Assembly (NCBI RefSeq): GCF_002900365.1 | Contig: NZ_CP025979.1 | Location: forward strand, 2,108,001 to 2,172,000 | Length of the DNA stretch: 64,000 bases | Source of the DNA: Escherichia marmotae | Lineage (GTDB): Bacteria; Pseudomonadota; Gammaproteobacteria; Enterobacterales; Enterobacteriaceae | Direction of reading: 5' to 3' | Shown here: positions 1 through 10,100 of the stretch, one piece after another | How the letters are laid out: every line of letters begins with the position of its first letter | Position numbering within the stretch: the stretch's first letter is position 1 | The notes under the pieces: model-generated | The model's input: the letters and a program-made list of their open reading frames with translations, nothing else | What the model was told of the DNA's origin: nothing | Database searches by the model: none | Position numbers and translations under genes: made by a program

Positions 1-782
1 AGCGCCACCGCATAACCGCCGACGTCACGCTGCACGCCTTTAGGTTTTCCGGTCGTGCCGGAGGTGTAGAGAATGCAGGAAGTTTCGTTAGATTCCAGCC
101 AGGCGACCGGCACCCGCGCGCCGATGTGCTGATGACGCAACGAAGCGAAATCAACATCCCGCCCGCTGACGCGCGCCATTTTCGCCAGCCCGCGATCCAC
201 CAGCAAAACGTGGCGCGGTTGGTGCTGCGCCTGCTTTATCGCATCATCGAGCAATTTTTTATAGGGAATGATTTTGCCGCCACGCGCCCCGGCATCTGCC
301 GAGACAATCAGCACCGGTTTGGCGTCGTCGATTCGCGCCGCCACGCTGTGCGAAGCAAATCCACCAAATACCACCGAGTGAATAGCACCAATCCGCGCGC
401 AGGCCAGCAGGGTAATGTGCGCTTCGGCAATCATCGGCATATACACCAGCACCCGATCGCCGCGCTGCACGCCCAATGAGCGCAACATTGACGCCACCGC
501 GTTCACTTCGTCATATAACTGGCGAAAGGTAAACGTGCGCTCTTCTTCTGTTTCCGAAGAGACGGCAATCAGCGCCAGCGCCTCTGGCTGTTTCTCCAGC
601 CAGCGGTCGACGGCGTTGTGGCACAAATTGGTTCGGCCTTCACAAAACCAACGGGCAAACGGCGGATTGCTGTGATCGAGCGTTTGCGTAAAGGGCGTCT
701 GCCAGTCGATACGCAGGGCCTGCTCGGCCCAGAACTGCTCCGGTTCGTTAATCGAACGCTGATAAAATTCGCTAAAAGACAT
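1..782 (-). CDS. prpE: PrpE, propionyl-CoA synthetase (N-terminal part; gene runs off the window)
   Basis: The ORF begins MSFSEFYQRSINEPEQFWAE, the E. coli PrpE N-terminus, and reads without stops to the left edge, giving about 260 of roughly 628 residues. PrpE is an AMP-forming acyl-CoA ligase that activates propionate to propionyl-CoA, feeding the 2-methylcitrate cycle in the cytoplasm. The ATG at 782 is preceded by a GGAGAGC ribosome binding site. It lies 39 bp downstream of prpD as the last gene of prpBCDE and should be driven by the sigma54 promoter upstream of prpB. Identity is firm; only the C-terminal part is unseen. Confidence 0.95.
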   Translation of the reverse strand, partial: MSFSEFYQRSINEPEQFWAEQALRIDWQTPFTQTLDHSNPPFARWFCEGRTNLCHNAVDRWLEKQPEALALIAVSSETEEERTFTFRQLYDEVNAVASMLRSLGVQRGDRVLVYMPMIAEAHITLLACARIGAIHSVVFGGFASHSVAARIDDAKPVLIVSADAGARGGKIIPYKKLLDDAIKQAQHQPRHVLLVDRGLAKMARVSGRDVDFASLRHQHIGARVPVAWLESNETSCILYTSGTTGKPKGVQRDVGGYAVA

Positions 783-821
783 AATGCTCTCCTGTTGAAC
801 TTACGCCTTACCGCCGTTTGC

Positions 822-2273
822 TTAAATCACGTACAGGTCGAGATACTCATTGACCGGCATCTGCTCGAGGCGAGTTCTGTCGAGAGAAACCGCCAGAATG
901 TGCTGCTGCTGGCGAGTCGGAAACTGGCGCGCAAGGTTGATTTTGAATTTATCGACCAGCTTCGGAATGCCATCCTGACGGCGGCGGGCATGACCAATTG
1001 GGTACTCCACCACCACTTCTTCAAAGCGCGTACCATCGGTGAACTCAAGGGTAATGGCGTTGGCAATAGCGCGTTTTTCCGGGTCGTGGTAGTCGGCAGT
1101 AAACGCCGGATCTTCAAAGCAAGTGATCTTCTCGCGCAGGGCGTCGATGCGTTTATCTTGCGCAACCTTGTCTTCGTAATCTGCCGCCGTTAAGCACCCA
1201 AACAGCAGCGGGATCGCCACCATGTACTGAATGCAGTGGTCGCGGTCAGCCGGGTTATTGAGCGGCCCTTTTTTGTCGATGATGCGAATACAGGCTTCGT
1301 GGGTGCGGATGGTCACTTTTTCGATATCCGCCGCTGTTTTACCTGCAGCCTGCATCTGTTCATAGAGCGTCATCGCCGCTTCAACTGCCGTCTGGGAGTG
1401 GAACTCCGCCGGGAAGGAGATTTTGAACAGCACATTTTCCATAACGTAGGAACCGTACGGACGCTGGAAGCGGAACGACTCACCTTTGAAGGAGACGTCG
1501 TAGAAGCCCCACACCGGCGCAGTCAGGGCTGACGGATAACCCATTTCGCCGGTTTTCGCCATCAGCGCCAAACGTACCGCGCGGGATGTGGCATCGCCCG
1601 CCGCCCAGGATTTACGCGTGCCGGTGTTCGGCGCATGACGATAGGTACGCAGCGACTGACCGTCCACCCACGCCAGCGAAACAGCGTTGAGAATTTCCTC
1701 GCGGGTCAGGCCGAGCATTTCGGCCACCACGGCGGTGGAAGCCACTTTCACTAACAAAACGTGGTCGAGGCCGACGCGATTAAAGGAGTTTTCCAGCGCG
1801 ATGCAGCCCTGAATTTCGTGGGCTTTGATCATTGCGGTCAGCACGTGCTTCATGGTCAATGGCGCTTTGCCGCTGGCGACCGCGTTGCGGGATAACCAGT
1901 CCGCCGTGGCGAGAATACCGCCGAGGTTGTCGGAAGGATGGCCCCACTCCGCTGCCAGCCAGGTATCGTTGAAATCGAGCCAGCGGATCATCGCACCGAT
2001 GTTAAACGCAGCCTGGACAGGGTCGAGCTGGAACTGAGTTCCGGGGACACGCACGCCGTTAGGTACGACGGTGCCGGGGACAATTGGCCCCAGCAGTTTT
2101 TTACAGGCTGGATATTCCAGCGCTTCCAGACCACAGCCGAGGGTATCGAGCAGGCAGTAATGGGCGGTGTCGTAGGCCACTCTGGAACTGATTTCGTAAT
2201 TCATGACGTAATCGACGATATCAACGATTTCACGGTCGAATTCCGGGCGGATGTTGTTGATTTGAGCTGACAT
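822..2273 (-). CDS. prpD: PrpD, 2-methylcitrate dehydratase
   Basis: A 483-residue protein, full length for the MmgE/PrpD family, starting MSAQINNIRPEFDREIVDIVDY. PrpD dehydrates 2-methylcitrate to 2-methyl-cis-aconitate, the third step of propionate oxidation in the cytoplasm; it is an iron-sulfur-independent dehydratase. It is the third gene of prpBCDE, 33 bp after prpC and 39 bp before prpE, on the same strand. The whole family fold appears present, with no frameshift. Regulation is by PrpR and sigma54 through the operon promoter. Confidence 0.97.
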   Translation of the reverse strand: MSAQINNIRPEFDREIVDIVDYVMNYEISSRVAYDTAHYCLLDTLGCGLEALEYPACKKLLGPIVPGTVVPNGVRVPGTQFQLDPVQAAFNIGAMIRWLDFNDTWLAAEWGHPSDNLGGILATADWLSRNAVASGKAPLTMKHVLTAMIKAHEIQGCIALENSFNRVGLDHVLLVKVASTAVVAEMLGLTREEILNAVSLAWVDGQSLRTYRHAPNTGTRKSWAAGDATSRAVRLALMAKTGEMGYPSALTAPVWGFYDVSFKGESFRFQRPYGSYVMENVLFKISFPAEFHSQTAVEAAMTLYEQMQAAGKTAADIEKVTIRTHEACIRIIDKKGPLNNPADRDHCIQYMVAIPLLFGCLTAADYEDKVAQDKRIDALREKITCFEDPAFTADYHDPEKRAIANAITLEFTDGTRFEEVVVEYPIGHARRRQDGIPKLVDKFKINLARQFPTRQQQHILAVSLDRTRLEQMPVNEYLDLYVI

Positions 2274-2306
2274 TGGGTACGTTTCCTTATTGTTATTCGT
2301 AGAGGT

Positions 2307-3476
2307 TTACTGGCGCTTATCCAGCGCAACAAACTGACAGTCTTCCGGTCCAACGTAATTCGCGGAAGGACGGATAATTTTGTTGTCCTGACGTTGTTCA
2401 ATAATGTGCGCCGCCCAGCCGGTAATGCGAGCGATGACAAACAGCGGAGTGAACATCTCAGTGGGGACGCCCATCATGTTGTAGGAAACGGCAGAGAACC
2501 AGTCGAGATTGGGGAACATCTTTTTCGTCTCCCACATCACCGTTTCCAGACGATCGGCGATGTTGTACATCTTCAGTGAACCGCCTTCCTGCGAGAGCTG
2601 CTTCGCCACACGTTTGATCACCTGATGGCGCGGATCGGCAATGGTATAAACCGGGTGCCCGAAACCAATGACCACTTCTTTGTTTTCCACGCGTTTACGA
2701 ATATCCGCTTCGGCTTCATCCGGCGTTTCGTAGCGTTGTTGGATCTCCAGCGAAACTTCATTCGCCCCGCCGTGTTTCGGCCCACGCAGTGCGCCGATTG
2801 CGCCGATAATGGCTGAATACATGTCAGAACCGGTGCCCGCAATAACCCGGCTGGTGAAGGTGGAGGCGTTAAACTCGTGCTCGGCGTACAGCACCAGCGA
2901 AATTTGCATCGCCTTTTCCCAACTTTGCGACGGCTTTTCGCCATGCAGCAGATGCAGGAAGTGGCCGCCGATGGAGTCGTCATCGGTTTCCGGCTGGATG
3001 CGTTCGCCGTTGTGGCTGTAGTGATACCAATAGAGAAGAATCGAACTCAGCGACGCCAATAATTTGTCAGCAATATCCCGCGCGCCTGAGACGGTGTGCC
3101 CCTCTTTTTCCGGCAGCGTACAGCCGAGCGCAGAAACGCCTGTGCGCATGACATCCATCGGGTGCGACGCCGCAGGTAAGGCCTCCAGCACGGTACGCAC
3201 GTTAGCCGGTAAACCACGCAGGGCTTTCAGTTTCGTTTTGTAGGCGGCGAGTTCGTCACGGGTCGGCAGCTTGCCGTGGATCAGCAGATGCGCCACTTCT
3301 TCAAATTCGCAATGTTCTGCGAGGTCGAGAATATCGTAACCACGGTAGTGCAGGTCATTGCCGCTTTTACCCACCGTGCAGAGCGCCGTATTGCCCGCCG
3401 GAACGCCGGAAAGTGCCACAGATTTTTTCGGTTTAATGACATGGGTACTGCTTTGCAGGATCGTTGTGTCGCTCAT
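2307..3476 (-). CDS. prpC: PrpC, 2-methylcitrate synthase
   Basis: A 389-residue citrate-synthase-family protein. The catalytic histidines lie in the GPKHGG motif (near residue 235) and the GFGHPVY motif (near 274), and the acidic residue in PNLDWFSA near the C-terminus. It condenses propionyl-CoA with oxaloacetate to form 2-methylcitrate. It is separated from prpB by about 240 bp of REP/BIME sequence, which in polycistronic mRNA can alter the relative expression of upstream and downstream genes. It is complete and normal in length. Confidence 0.97.
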   Translation of the reverse strand: MSDTTILQSSTHVIKPKKSVALSGVPAGNTALCTVGKSGNDLHYRGYDILDLAEHCEFEEVAHLLIHGKLPTRDELAAYKTKLKALRGLPANVRTVLEALPAASHPMDVMRTGVSALGCTLPEKEGHTVSGARDIADKLLASLSSILLYWYHYSHNGERIQPETDDDSIGGHFLHLLHGEKPSQSWEKAMQISLVLYAEHEFNASTFTSRVIAGTGSDMYSAIIGAIGALRGPKHGGANEVSLEIQQRYETPDEAEADIRKRVENKEVVIGFGHPVYTIADPRHQVIKRVAKQLSQEGGSLKMYNIADRLETVMWETKKMFPNLDWFSAVSYNMMGVPTEMFTPLFVIARITGWAAHIIEQRQDNKIIRPSANYVGPEDCQFVALDKRQ

Positions 3477-3513
3477 GTTGTCCTCGTCATTGTTATCATT
3501 TGTAGGGTCAGGA

Positions 3514-3707
3514 TTGTTGTCGGATGCGACGCCATGTGTCTTATCCGACCTACAGTTCAGTGCATCCCGTAGGCCTGATAAATCGCGTCAGCGGCGCATC
3601 AGGCATCGGTTGTCGGATGCGACGCCATGCGTCCAGTTCAGCACGCCCCGTAGGCCTGATAAGTCGCGTCAGCGGCGCATCAGGCATTGGTTGTCGGATA
3701 CAACCAA
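3514..3707. repeat. BIME (clustered REP sequences) between prpB and prpC
   Basis: Two near-identical tandem copies of a REP pair fill the prpC-prpB gap. The recognisable elements are TTGTCGGATGCGACGCCATG and GTAGGCCTGATAAxTCGCGT followed by CAGCGGCGCATCAGGC. They form inverted repeats that would fold in the prpBC transcript. REP elements inside operons are common in E. coli and can stabilise upstream mRNA or bind gyrase or IHF. No coding potential is assigned here. Confidence 0.9.
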
Positions 3708-3719
3708 CGGGCGTTTGTT

Positions 3720-4610
3720 TTATTTCGCCTGACTACGGGCAAACAGATCGTCGAGCTTCTCTTCGTACTGGTAGTAGTTGATGCTTTCGTACAGCTCGTT
3801 GCGGGTTTGCATGGTGTCGATGACGCTTTTCTGCGTGCCTTCCTGACGCAGGACGTTGTAGACATGTTCGGCAGCGCGGTTCATGGCGCGGAACGCTGAC
3901 AGAGGGTACAGCGCCATTGCGACATGAGCGCTGCGTAATTCATCGGTGGTAAACAGCGGCGTAGCGCCAAATTCGGTAATGTTGGCAAGGATCGGCACCT
4001 GCACCGCATCGGCAAACTGGCGGTACATGGCGAGTTCGGTAATCGCCTCCGGGAACAACATCTCGGCACCGGCTTCAACGTAAGCCTGCGCACGCTCAAT
4101 CGCTGCATCCAGTCCTTCAACCGCCAGCGCATCGGTGCGCGCCATGATCACAAAATCAGGATCGGTTTTCGCATCCACTGCCGCGCGGATCCGATCCACC
4201 ATCTCTTCTTTCGAGACGATCGCTTTGTTCGGGCGATGACCGCAGCGTTTCGCACCAACCTGATCTTCAATATGCAGCCCCGCCGCACCGGCCTTAATCA
4301 TCGATTTAACGGTACGAGCGACGTTAAAGGCCGAAGAGCCAAAACCAATATCAGCATCGACCAGCAACGGCAGCGAGCAAACGTCGGTAATACGGCGAAT
4401 ATCGGTCAGTACATCATCAAGGGTAGAAATACCGAGATCGGGCAACCCCAGCGAACCGGCCGCCACACCGCCGCCGGAGAGATAAATTGCCTGATATCCG
4501 GCACGCTGTGCCAGCAACGCATGGTTAGCGTTAATGGTGCCGACAATTTGCAACGGGGTTTCTTTGGTGAGTGCGGCGCGAAACGCTTTACCTGGAGAGT
4601 GTAGAGACAT
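3720..4610 (-). CDS. prpB: PrpB, 2-methylisocitrate lyase
   Basis: A 296-residue member of the isocitrate lyase/PEP mutase superfamily. The signature loop is KRCGH at residues 121-125, with the catalytic Cys123, and acidic residues for Mg2+ binding lie in LLVDADIGFG (about 82-91). It cleaves 2-methylisocitrate to pyruvate and succinate, the last step of the cycle. It is the first gene of prpBCDE, transcribed away from prpR. Length and motifs are complete. Confidence 0.97.
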   Translation of the reverse strand: MSLHSPGKAFRAALTKETPLQIVGTINANHALLAQRAGYQAIYLSGGGVAAGSLGLPDLGISTLDDVLTDIRRITDVCSLPLLVDADIGFGSSAFNVARTVKSMIKAGAAGLHIEDQVGAKRCGHRPNKAIVSKEEMVDRIRAAVDAKTDPDFVIMARTDALAVEGLDAAIERAQAYVEAGAEMLFPEAITELAMYRQFADAVQVPILANITEFGATPLFTTDELRSAHVAMALYPLSAFRAMNRAAEHVYNVLRQEGTQKSVIDTMQTRNELYESINYYQYEEKLDDLFARSQAK

Positions 4611-4656
4611 AGCCCATCCTTTGTTATCAACTTGTTATTTCGTTGATAAACACAAA

Positions 4657-4672
4657 GCAAGGGCTGTGCCAC
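4657..4672 (-). promoter_or_regulatory. Sigma54 promoter of prpBCDE
   Basis: On the minus strand the sequence reads TGGCACAGCCCTTGCT, matching the -24 (TGGCAC) and -12 (TTGC) elements of sigma54 promoters at correct spacing. It lies about 50 bp upstream of the prpB start. The neighbouring gene encodes a sigma54 activator, which fits. This agrees with the known RpoN dependence of the prp operon. Confidence 0.9.
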
Positions 4673-4780
4673 AATTACTCAAATCAAACTAAGCATTAAA
4701 TTTCAATGAGTTATTAAAATCACGCTTAATTAATCCGCAAATATGCGTTTCAGTTAACGTTTCAGACAATGTTTCACTGC

Positions 4781-4804
4781 GTTTCATTGCAACAATGATG
4801 AAAC
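4781..4804. promoter_or_regulatory. Inverted repeat in the prpR-prpB intergenic region, probable PrpR enhancer site
   Basis: GTTTCAT (4781-4787) and ATGAAAC (4798-4804) form a perfect inverted repeat around a further small inverted ATTG/CAAT pair. More GTTTCA half-sites lie just upstream (4756, 4771). It sits about 110 bp upstream of the -24/-12 promoter, a typical distance for enhancer binding by a sigma54 activator. Assignment to PrpR is inferred from position; the site also overlaps the prpR promoter region, suggesting autoregulation. Confidence 0.65.
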
Positions 4805-4846
4805 AAGTCTAAACCCAATATTCGGTTTCTTGATTTATGGCGCGCA

Positions 4847-6433
4847 ATGGCACATCCACCTCGACTTAACGACGATAAACCGGTTATCTGGACAGTATCG
4901 GTGACGCGCTTGTTCGAGCTGTTTCGCGATATCAGCCTCGAGTTTGATCACCTGGCGAACATTACCCCTATCCAGCTTGGCTTTGAGAAAGCGGTGGCCT
5001 ACATCCGTAAGAAACTGGCAAGCGAACGCTGCGACGCCATCATCGCCGCAGGCTCTAACGGCGCGTACCTGAAAAGCCGCCTGTCGGTGCCGGTGATTCT
5101 GATTAAACCCAGCGGCTTTGATGTATTACAGGCACTGGCAAAAGCAGGAAAACTCACCTCGTCTATCAGCGTCGTCACCTATCAGGAAACTATCCCGGCG
5201 CTGGTGGCTTTTCAAAAAACGTTTCATTTGCGCCTCGACCAACGCTGCTACATCACCGAAGAAGACGCACGTGGGCAGATCAACGAACTGAAAGCCAACG
5301 GCGCCGAAGCGGTAGTTGGTGCTGGGCTAATTACCGATCTGGCAGAAGAAGCCGGGATGACCGGCGTTTTTATCTATTCTGCCGCCACCGTGCGCCAGGC
5401 ATTCAGCGATGCGCTGGATATGACGCGCATGACGCTACGCCATAACGCCCACGATGCGACCCGCAACGCGCTGCGTACTCGCTACGTTCTGGGCGATATG
5501 CTCGGTCAATCGCCACAGATGGAACAGGTGCGGCAAACCATTTTGCTGTATGCCCGCTCAAATGCTGCGGTGCTGATTGAGGGAGAAACAGGAACCGGCA
5601 AAGAGCTGGCAGCACAGGCAATTCATCGGGAATACGTTGCCCGCCACGATGCGCGACAGGGGAAAAAATCGCATCCGTTTGTTGCCGTTAACTGCGGGGC
5701 GATTGCTGAATCACTGCTGGAAGCGGAGTTGTTTGGCTATGAGGAAGGGGCATTTACCGGCTCGCGACGCGGAGGCCGCGCCGGGCTGTTCGAAATTGCC
5801 CACGGCGGCACGCTGTTTCTGGATGAGATAGGCGAAATGCCGCTGCCGTTGCAGACTCGCCTGCTGCGGGTACTGGAAGAAAAAGAGGTCACCCGCGTCG
5901 GCGGGCATCAACCGATTCCGGTGAATGTGCGAGTTATCAGCGCCACCCACTGCAATCTGCAAGAGGATATGCAGCAAGGGCGGTTTCGCCGTGATCTGTT
6001 TTATCGGCTGAGTATTTTGCGCCTGCAGTTACCCCCACTACGCGAGCGGGTTGCGGATATTCTGCCGCTGGCGGAAAGCTTTTTGAAAGTGTCACTGGCA
6101 GCACTTGCCGCCCCGTATTCTGCTGCGTTACGCGAGGGGTTAAATACCTGCCAGGCGGTGTTATTGCACTATAAGTGGCCGGGGAATATTCGCGAACTAC
6201 GCAATATGATGGAACGACTGGCGCTATTTTTAAGCGTGGAACCGATGCCAGATTTAACGCTGCAATTTCTGCAGCGATTATTGCCAGAACTGGCCAAAGA
6301 ATCGGTTAACGTTATCGCCGCCACCGTGCTGACACCACGGCAGGCGCTGGAGAAATTTAACGGCGATAAAACAGCAGCAGCGAATTATTTAGGCATCAGC
6401 CGCACGACGTTCTGGCGGCGATTAAAAAATTAA
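4847..6433 (+). CDS. prpR: PrpR, sigma54-dependent activator of prpBCDE
   Basis: A 528-residue enhancer-binding protein. Residues 1-190 are the PrpR N-terminal sensor domain, which responds to 2-methylcitrate. The AAA+ domain follows: Walker A GETGTGKE at 246-253, the sigma54-contact loop GAFTGS at 301-306, and Walker B GTLFLDEIGE at 321-330. The C-terminus is a Fis-type helix-turn-helix ending in TTFWRRLKN. It is divergent from prpBCDE across 236 bp containing the sigma54 promoter and inverted repeats. The loop has Ser instead of the usual final Ala, as I recall also for K-12 PrpR. Confidence 0.97.
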   Translation: MAHPPRLNDDKPVIWTVSVTRLFELFRDISLEFDHLANITPIQLGFEKAVAYIRKKLASERCDAIIAAGSNGAYLKSRLSVPVILIKPSGFDVLQALAKAGKLTSSISVVTYQETIPALVAFQKTFHLRLDQRCYITEEDARGQINELKANGAEAVVGAGLITDLAEEAGMTGVFIYSAATVRQAFSDALDMTRMTLRHNAHDATRNALRTRYVLGDMLGQSPQMEQVRQTILLYARSNAAVLIEGETGTGKELAAQAIHREYVARHDARQGKKSHPFVAVNCGAIAESLLEAELFGYEEGAFTGSRRGGRAGLFEIAHGGTLFLDEIGEMPLPLQTRLLRVLEEKEVTRVGGHQPIPVNVRVISATHCNLQEDMQQGRFRRDLFYRLSILRLQLPPLRERVADILPLAESFLKVSLAALAAPYSAALREGLNTCQAVLLHYKWPGNIRELRNMMERLALFLSVEPMPDLTLQFLQRLLPELAKESVNVIAATVLTPRQALEKFNGDKTAAANYLGISRTTFWRRLKN

Positions 6434-6436
6434 ATT

Positions 6437-6466
6437 GCCGGACGCGGCGTGAACGCCTCATCCGGC
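6437..6466. repeat. Single REP element after prpR
   Basis: GCCGGACGCGGCGTGAACGC followed by CTCATCCGGC forms an imperfect palindrome a few bases after the prpR stop, typical of a solitary REP between convergent genes (prpR and yahO). It may also help end prpR transcription. Confidence 0.85.
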
Positions 6467-6543
6467 CTGCAAAACTATGAATATCAATATGTTGCATTTA
6501 CTGATAAACGTGCGCATTAGGCATGTTTACATGGACTTAAGAA

Positions 6544-6819
6544 TTACTTCTTCTTATAAATATTTGCCGTGCCGTGGATCTTATTGTCAGTCTGACCGGA
6601 GGTCAGCACTAACACATCAGCCCCTTTTTCATCCGCTTTTTTGATCAAATCTTCTTTCGCATCTGCGGTCGACATTTCATTACTGGTTGAAATATCACCT
6701 ATTTTTTCATATTGCGATTCAACCTTTTCAAATTCCGCTTTGGTCATCAATTCCGCTGCATAGACGTTTGTGACAACAAAAGCTAACGCACCAACTAAGA
6801 GCTTAGTTCCAGTTTTCAT
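6544..6819 (-). CDS. yahO: YahO, YahO/BhsA-family (DUF1471) periplasmic protein
   Basis: A 91-residue protein with a signal peptide at about 1-21 (KLLVGALAFVVTNVYA) and a C-terminal DUF1471 domain ending in the family pattern GxANIYKKK. DUF1471 proteins (BhsA, YhcN, McbA and relatives) are small periplasmic proteins linked to stress and biofilm; the molecular role of YahO is unknown. It is convergent with prpR. A second member of the family is encoded at 62043-62294 in this window, with the same ending pattern (GVAEIYK). Confidence 0.93.
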   Translation of the reverse strand: MKTGTKLLVGALAFVVTNVYAAELMTKAEFEKVESQYEKIGDISTSNEMSTADAKEDLIKKADEKGADVLVLTSGQTDNKIHGTANIYKKK

Positions 6820-7401
6820 CGGTGAACTCCATGATGTGTGATTAGGCTAATACCCTGAAGCTAACAGTCATCATCAGGGTTGATTAATAAGTAGTTCAGC
6901 GATTAAGAAAAATCTATAGCAAAAGAGAATATATTTGTATTATTCTTAATGTGAATCCCACTTCTTCTGCCAGTTAATAACTCTTCCTGCAATTGTCGCT
7001 GGTATCATTTGAATTATTTTTATAATAATCTCAAATTTTCACCCTGCCAGAAACTCAATGTAAAAATCATGAAGTCCACATCATTTTTCTTAATAAAAAA
7101 ACCTTAACCATCTATTTAATTGATTTATATAAGATTTACTTATTGCACTTTTATAGTTCTTAAGACGATTTATTATTATTTTTTTCAAAAATACCATGTT
7201 AACATATTGACATCGATAACAAACCACAAAAAGCTATCAATGCAATGAATAACTAACACTTTAATATTTTTATTGCAGCCTCTGTTACAGATATTCTTAT
7301 TTAGAGAATTGCATGCTTACGCCTTACAAGGTTTCAGGAAGAAAAGATGTGCAATAAAAAAGCATTTCGCCATTTAATTTTTAAGGATAAAAGTAAGTGA
7401 T
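6820..7401. other. AT-rich intergenic region between yahO and an autotransporter gene
   Basis: About 580 bp of strongly AT-rich DNA with no convincing ORF. It should hold the divergent promoters of yahO and of the autotransporter gene starting at 7402. Its composition is of the kind usually bound by H-NS. I found no RNA gene or strong operator in it. Confidence 0.6.
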
Positions 7402-9982
7402 ATGAAATCAGCAAAAAAAAGCTTATCAACACGGGCGATAGCCATTTATACCATATTATTTACGCCAGTATCCTTGGCTATCACCCCACCTGTAAATTCA
7501 GATAGTAATGTTGTCATTAATAATAATGAAGAGATAAAACTCATTGAAAGTAGGTGAAGACTCTAATGGTTCATTACTCATTGATAATCTTTCACTTACC
7601 ACTTCAGCAGCCAGCATTGGTAATAATGCTGAAGGCTCCATCACTTTAACAAACCATACCAACTGGCAGTTCGACACACCTTCCTCCAATATTTTTTTAG
7701 GTACTAACGAAGGCTCCGGTACGTTATACGTGTTAGAAGGTAGTAAGATAAGTGGCCTGCAATCAATAAGAGTTGGTGAGTTTTATGGTGATGCCAGGGG
7801 GACGTTGGTTATTGATGGGGAAAGCTCATCAGTCACCTCTAAAATTGCTATTATTGGCGATCAGGGAACAGGGAAAGTATCTGTTACTAATGGCGGAACA
7901 CTCACTTCCCTGACTCAAATGAATATTGGGTATGTTGACGCCCATTCTTCTCTGTCAGCTAACCAGAGTAGCTATGGAGAAGTTCTGGTTGCCGACAAAA
8001 ATTCAACAGTAAATGCCCCATATATACTTCTTGGCGGATATAATACATCTTCCGTTTCTGATACCACTGGAATTCTCACTGTCAGCAACGATGGTGTAAT
8101 CAATGCGAATTCATATATCTGGGTTGGTGTCTCCTCTAACGGAACAGGAATGTTAAATATTGGAGGTGCGCAAGGTGAGGCTGCGCAGCCTGCTGGTTCA
8201 ATTAATACACCCCGAATTTATTTAGGGGGGACAAATGCGTCAACCACTTCAATATTAAACTTTAATCACACCAACGCTGATTTTGTTCTGACCTCATACA
8301 TAGACGGTAAAGGCCAGGTTAACCAGGTAGGTTCCGGAACAACCACATTATCCGGCTCGAATATCTATACTGGTGATACCTATATAACCAAAGGCAGCCT
8401 ACGCGCTGGTAAAGTAGATACCTTCAGCCCCAACTCCGATTATATTGTCGACAGCGGTGGAGATCTCGATTTAAATGGTTATTCACAAACGTTAAAAACG
8501 CTGGCACTGGCTGGAACAGCAACGTTGTCTGCGTATGAAAATGGCCACGAGTTCACGCCGACCACACTGACCATTAACGGTAACTATACTGCCAATGATG
8601 GTTTGTTAGTCATGCATACGGTATTAGGCGATGATAATTCCGTAACGGATAAACTCATCGTAAAAGGTGATACTTCCGGTAGTACCCGCGTCATGGTCAA
8701 CAATGCGGGCGGTCTGGGCGCGGATACTCTGGAAGGGATAAAAATTGTGGAGGTTGACGGCCTGTCAGAGGGCGTTTTCAGTAAAGAAGGTCGTATTGTT
8801 GCCGGTCCCTATAACTACAACGTGGTAAAAAGCGACAACCAGAACTGGTTTTTAACCAGTGAAATTCCCGCAGGACCGTATACCCCACCGGAACTGCCCG
8901 TCATCCCGGAACCAGATCCTGAGCCACCTGTAACACCAGAACCCCCTGTAACACCAGAACCGCCTGTGACACCGGAGCCATCTGTTCCACAACCAGAACG
9001 AAAACATCTGTATCGCCCGGAAATTGGCAGCTATCTGGCCAATATTCAGGCGGCAAATACGCTGTTTAATACCCGACTGCATGACCGTCTGGGGGAAACA
9101 CAATACACCGACCTGCTGACCGGCGAGCAGAAAGTGACCAGTCTGTGGATGCGTAACATTGGCGGACATAATCGCTTTAAAGATCGTTCGGATGAATTGA
9201 GCACCCAGAGCAACCGTTATGTTCTGCAACTGGGCGGTGACCTCGCACAATGGAGCACTAATGACCTTGATCGCTGGCATCTCGGCTTAATGGCTGGCTA
9301 TGCCAACAGCAAGAGTCACACCCATTCCAACCTGACCGGGTACAGCTCACGTGGGCAAATCGACGGCTACAGTGTGGGGGTGTATGGCACCTGGTACGCT
9401 AACGAAGCGGACAAAACCGGGACTTATGTTGATAGCTGGTTGCTCTATAACTGGTTTGATAACACCGTCTCCGGCGAGTACCTGCCGGGTGAGAAATATC
9501 ACTCTGACGGCATCACCGCTGCCATTGAAGCGGGTTATACCTTCCGTCTTGGTGAAAGCGCCGATGCGCGTACCAGCTACTGGTTGCAGCCAAAAATGCA
9601 ACTGACGTGGATGGATGTGAAGGCAGACAATCATACTGAAGACAATGGCACTCTGGTTGAGGACAGCACCGAAGGCAACCTACAAACGCGTCTGGGGGTG
9701 AAAGCGTATCTGCAAGGCCATAATGCTCTTGATGAGCATAAAGAGCGTTCCTTCCAGCCTTTTGTGGAAGCCAACTGGATTTATAACTCCCGCAATTACA
9801 GTGTGAAGATGGATGGCATCAGCGATGAAATCATCGGTGCGCGTAACATCGGTGAGTTAAAAGTCGGGGTGGAAGGTCAGCTTAATCCGCGTCTGCAACT
9901 GTGGGGCAACGTCGCCCAGCAGTTGGGTGACAACGGTTACAGCGATACCCAGGGAATGCTGGGCATGAAATATCTCTTTTAA
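7402..9982 (+). pseudogene. Autotransporter adhesin gene, frameshifted just after the signal peptide
   Basis: Translation from ATG 7402 gives a signal peptide (MKSAKKSLSTRAIAIYTILF...) and about 50 residues before a TGA at 7555. The rest (812 codons, open from 7535 to 9982) is in another frame: a pertactin-like beta-helix passenger with repeated GG/NG turns, a proline-rich linker of PVTPEP repeats (about codons 445-485), and a C-terminal type V beta-barrel ending in the required Phe (GMLGMKYLF). The frames overlap at 7535-7557, so a single indel there splits the gene. Unless the frame changes, no exported adhesin is made. It is an AIDA/UpaB/Eha-type surface protein; I cannot name it with certainty. 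It could be a true pseudogene or an assembly error. Confidence 0.85.
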
Positions 9983-9991
9983 TGCCACTTT

Positions 9992-10024
9992 GCCACCTGT
10001 CGCGTACAGGTGGCACTCTTTTTA
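9992..10024 (+). terminator. Rho-independent terminator after the autotransporter gene
   Basis: A 9-bp perfect stem, GCCACCTGT (9992-10000) with ACAGGTGGC (10006-10014), has a 5-base loop and is followed by ACTCTTTTT. It lies 10 bp after the autotransporter stop codon. Confidence 0.9.
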
Positions 10025-10100
10025 GATCCGCGTTCTTTGTGATCGCGCTCGCATTCAGTCATTTTTACTATAAATATGATGAAGTTAATTCAGCTTATTT

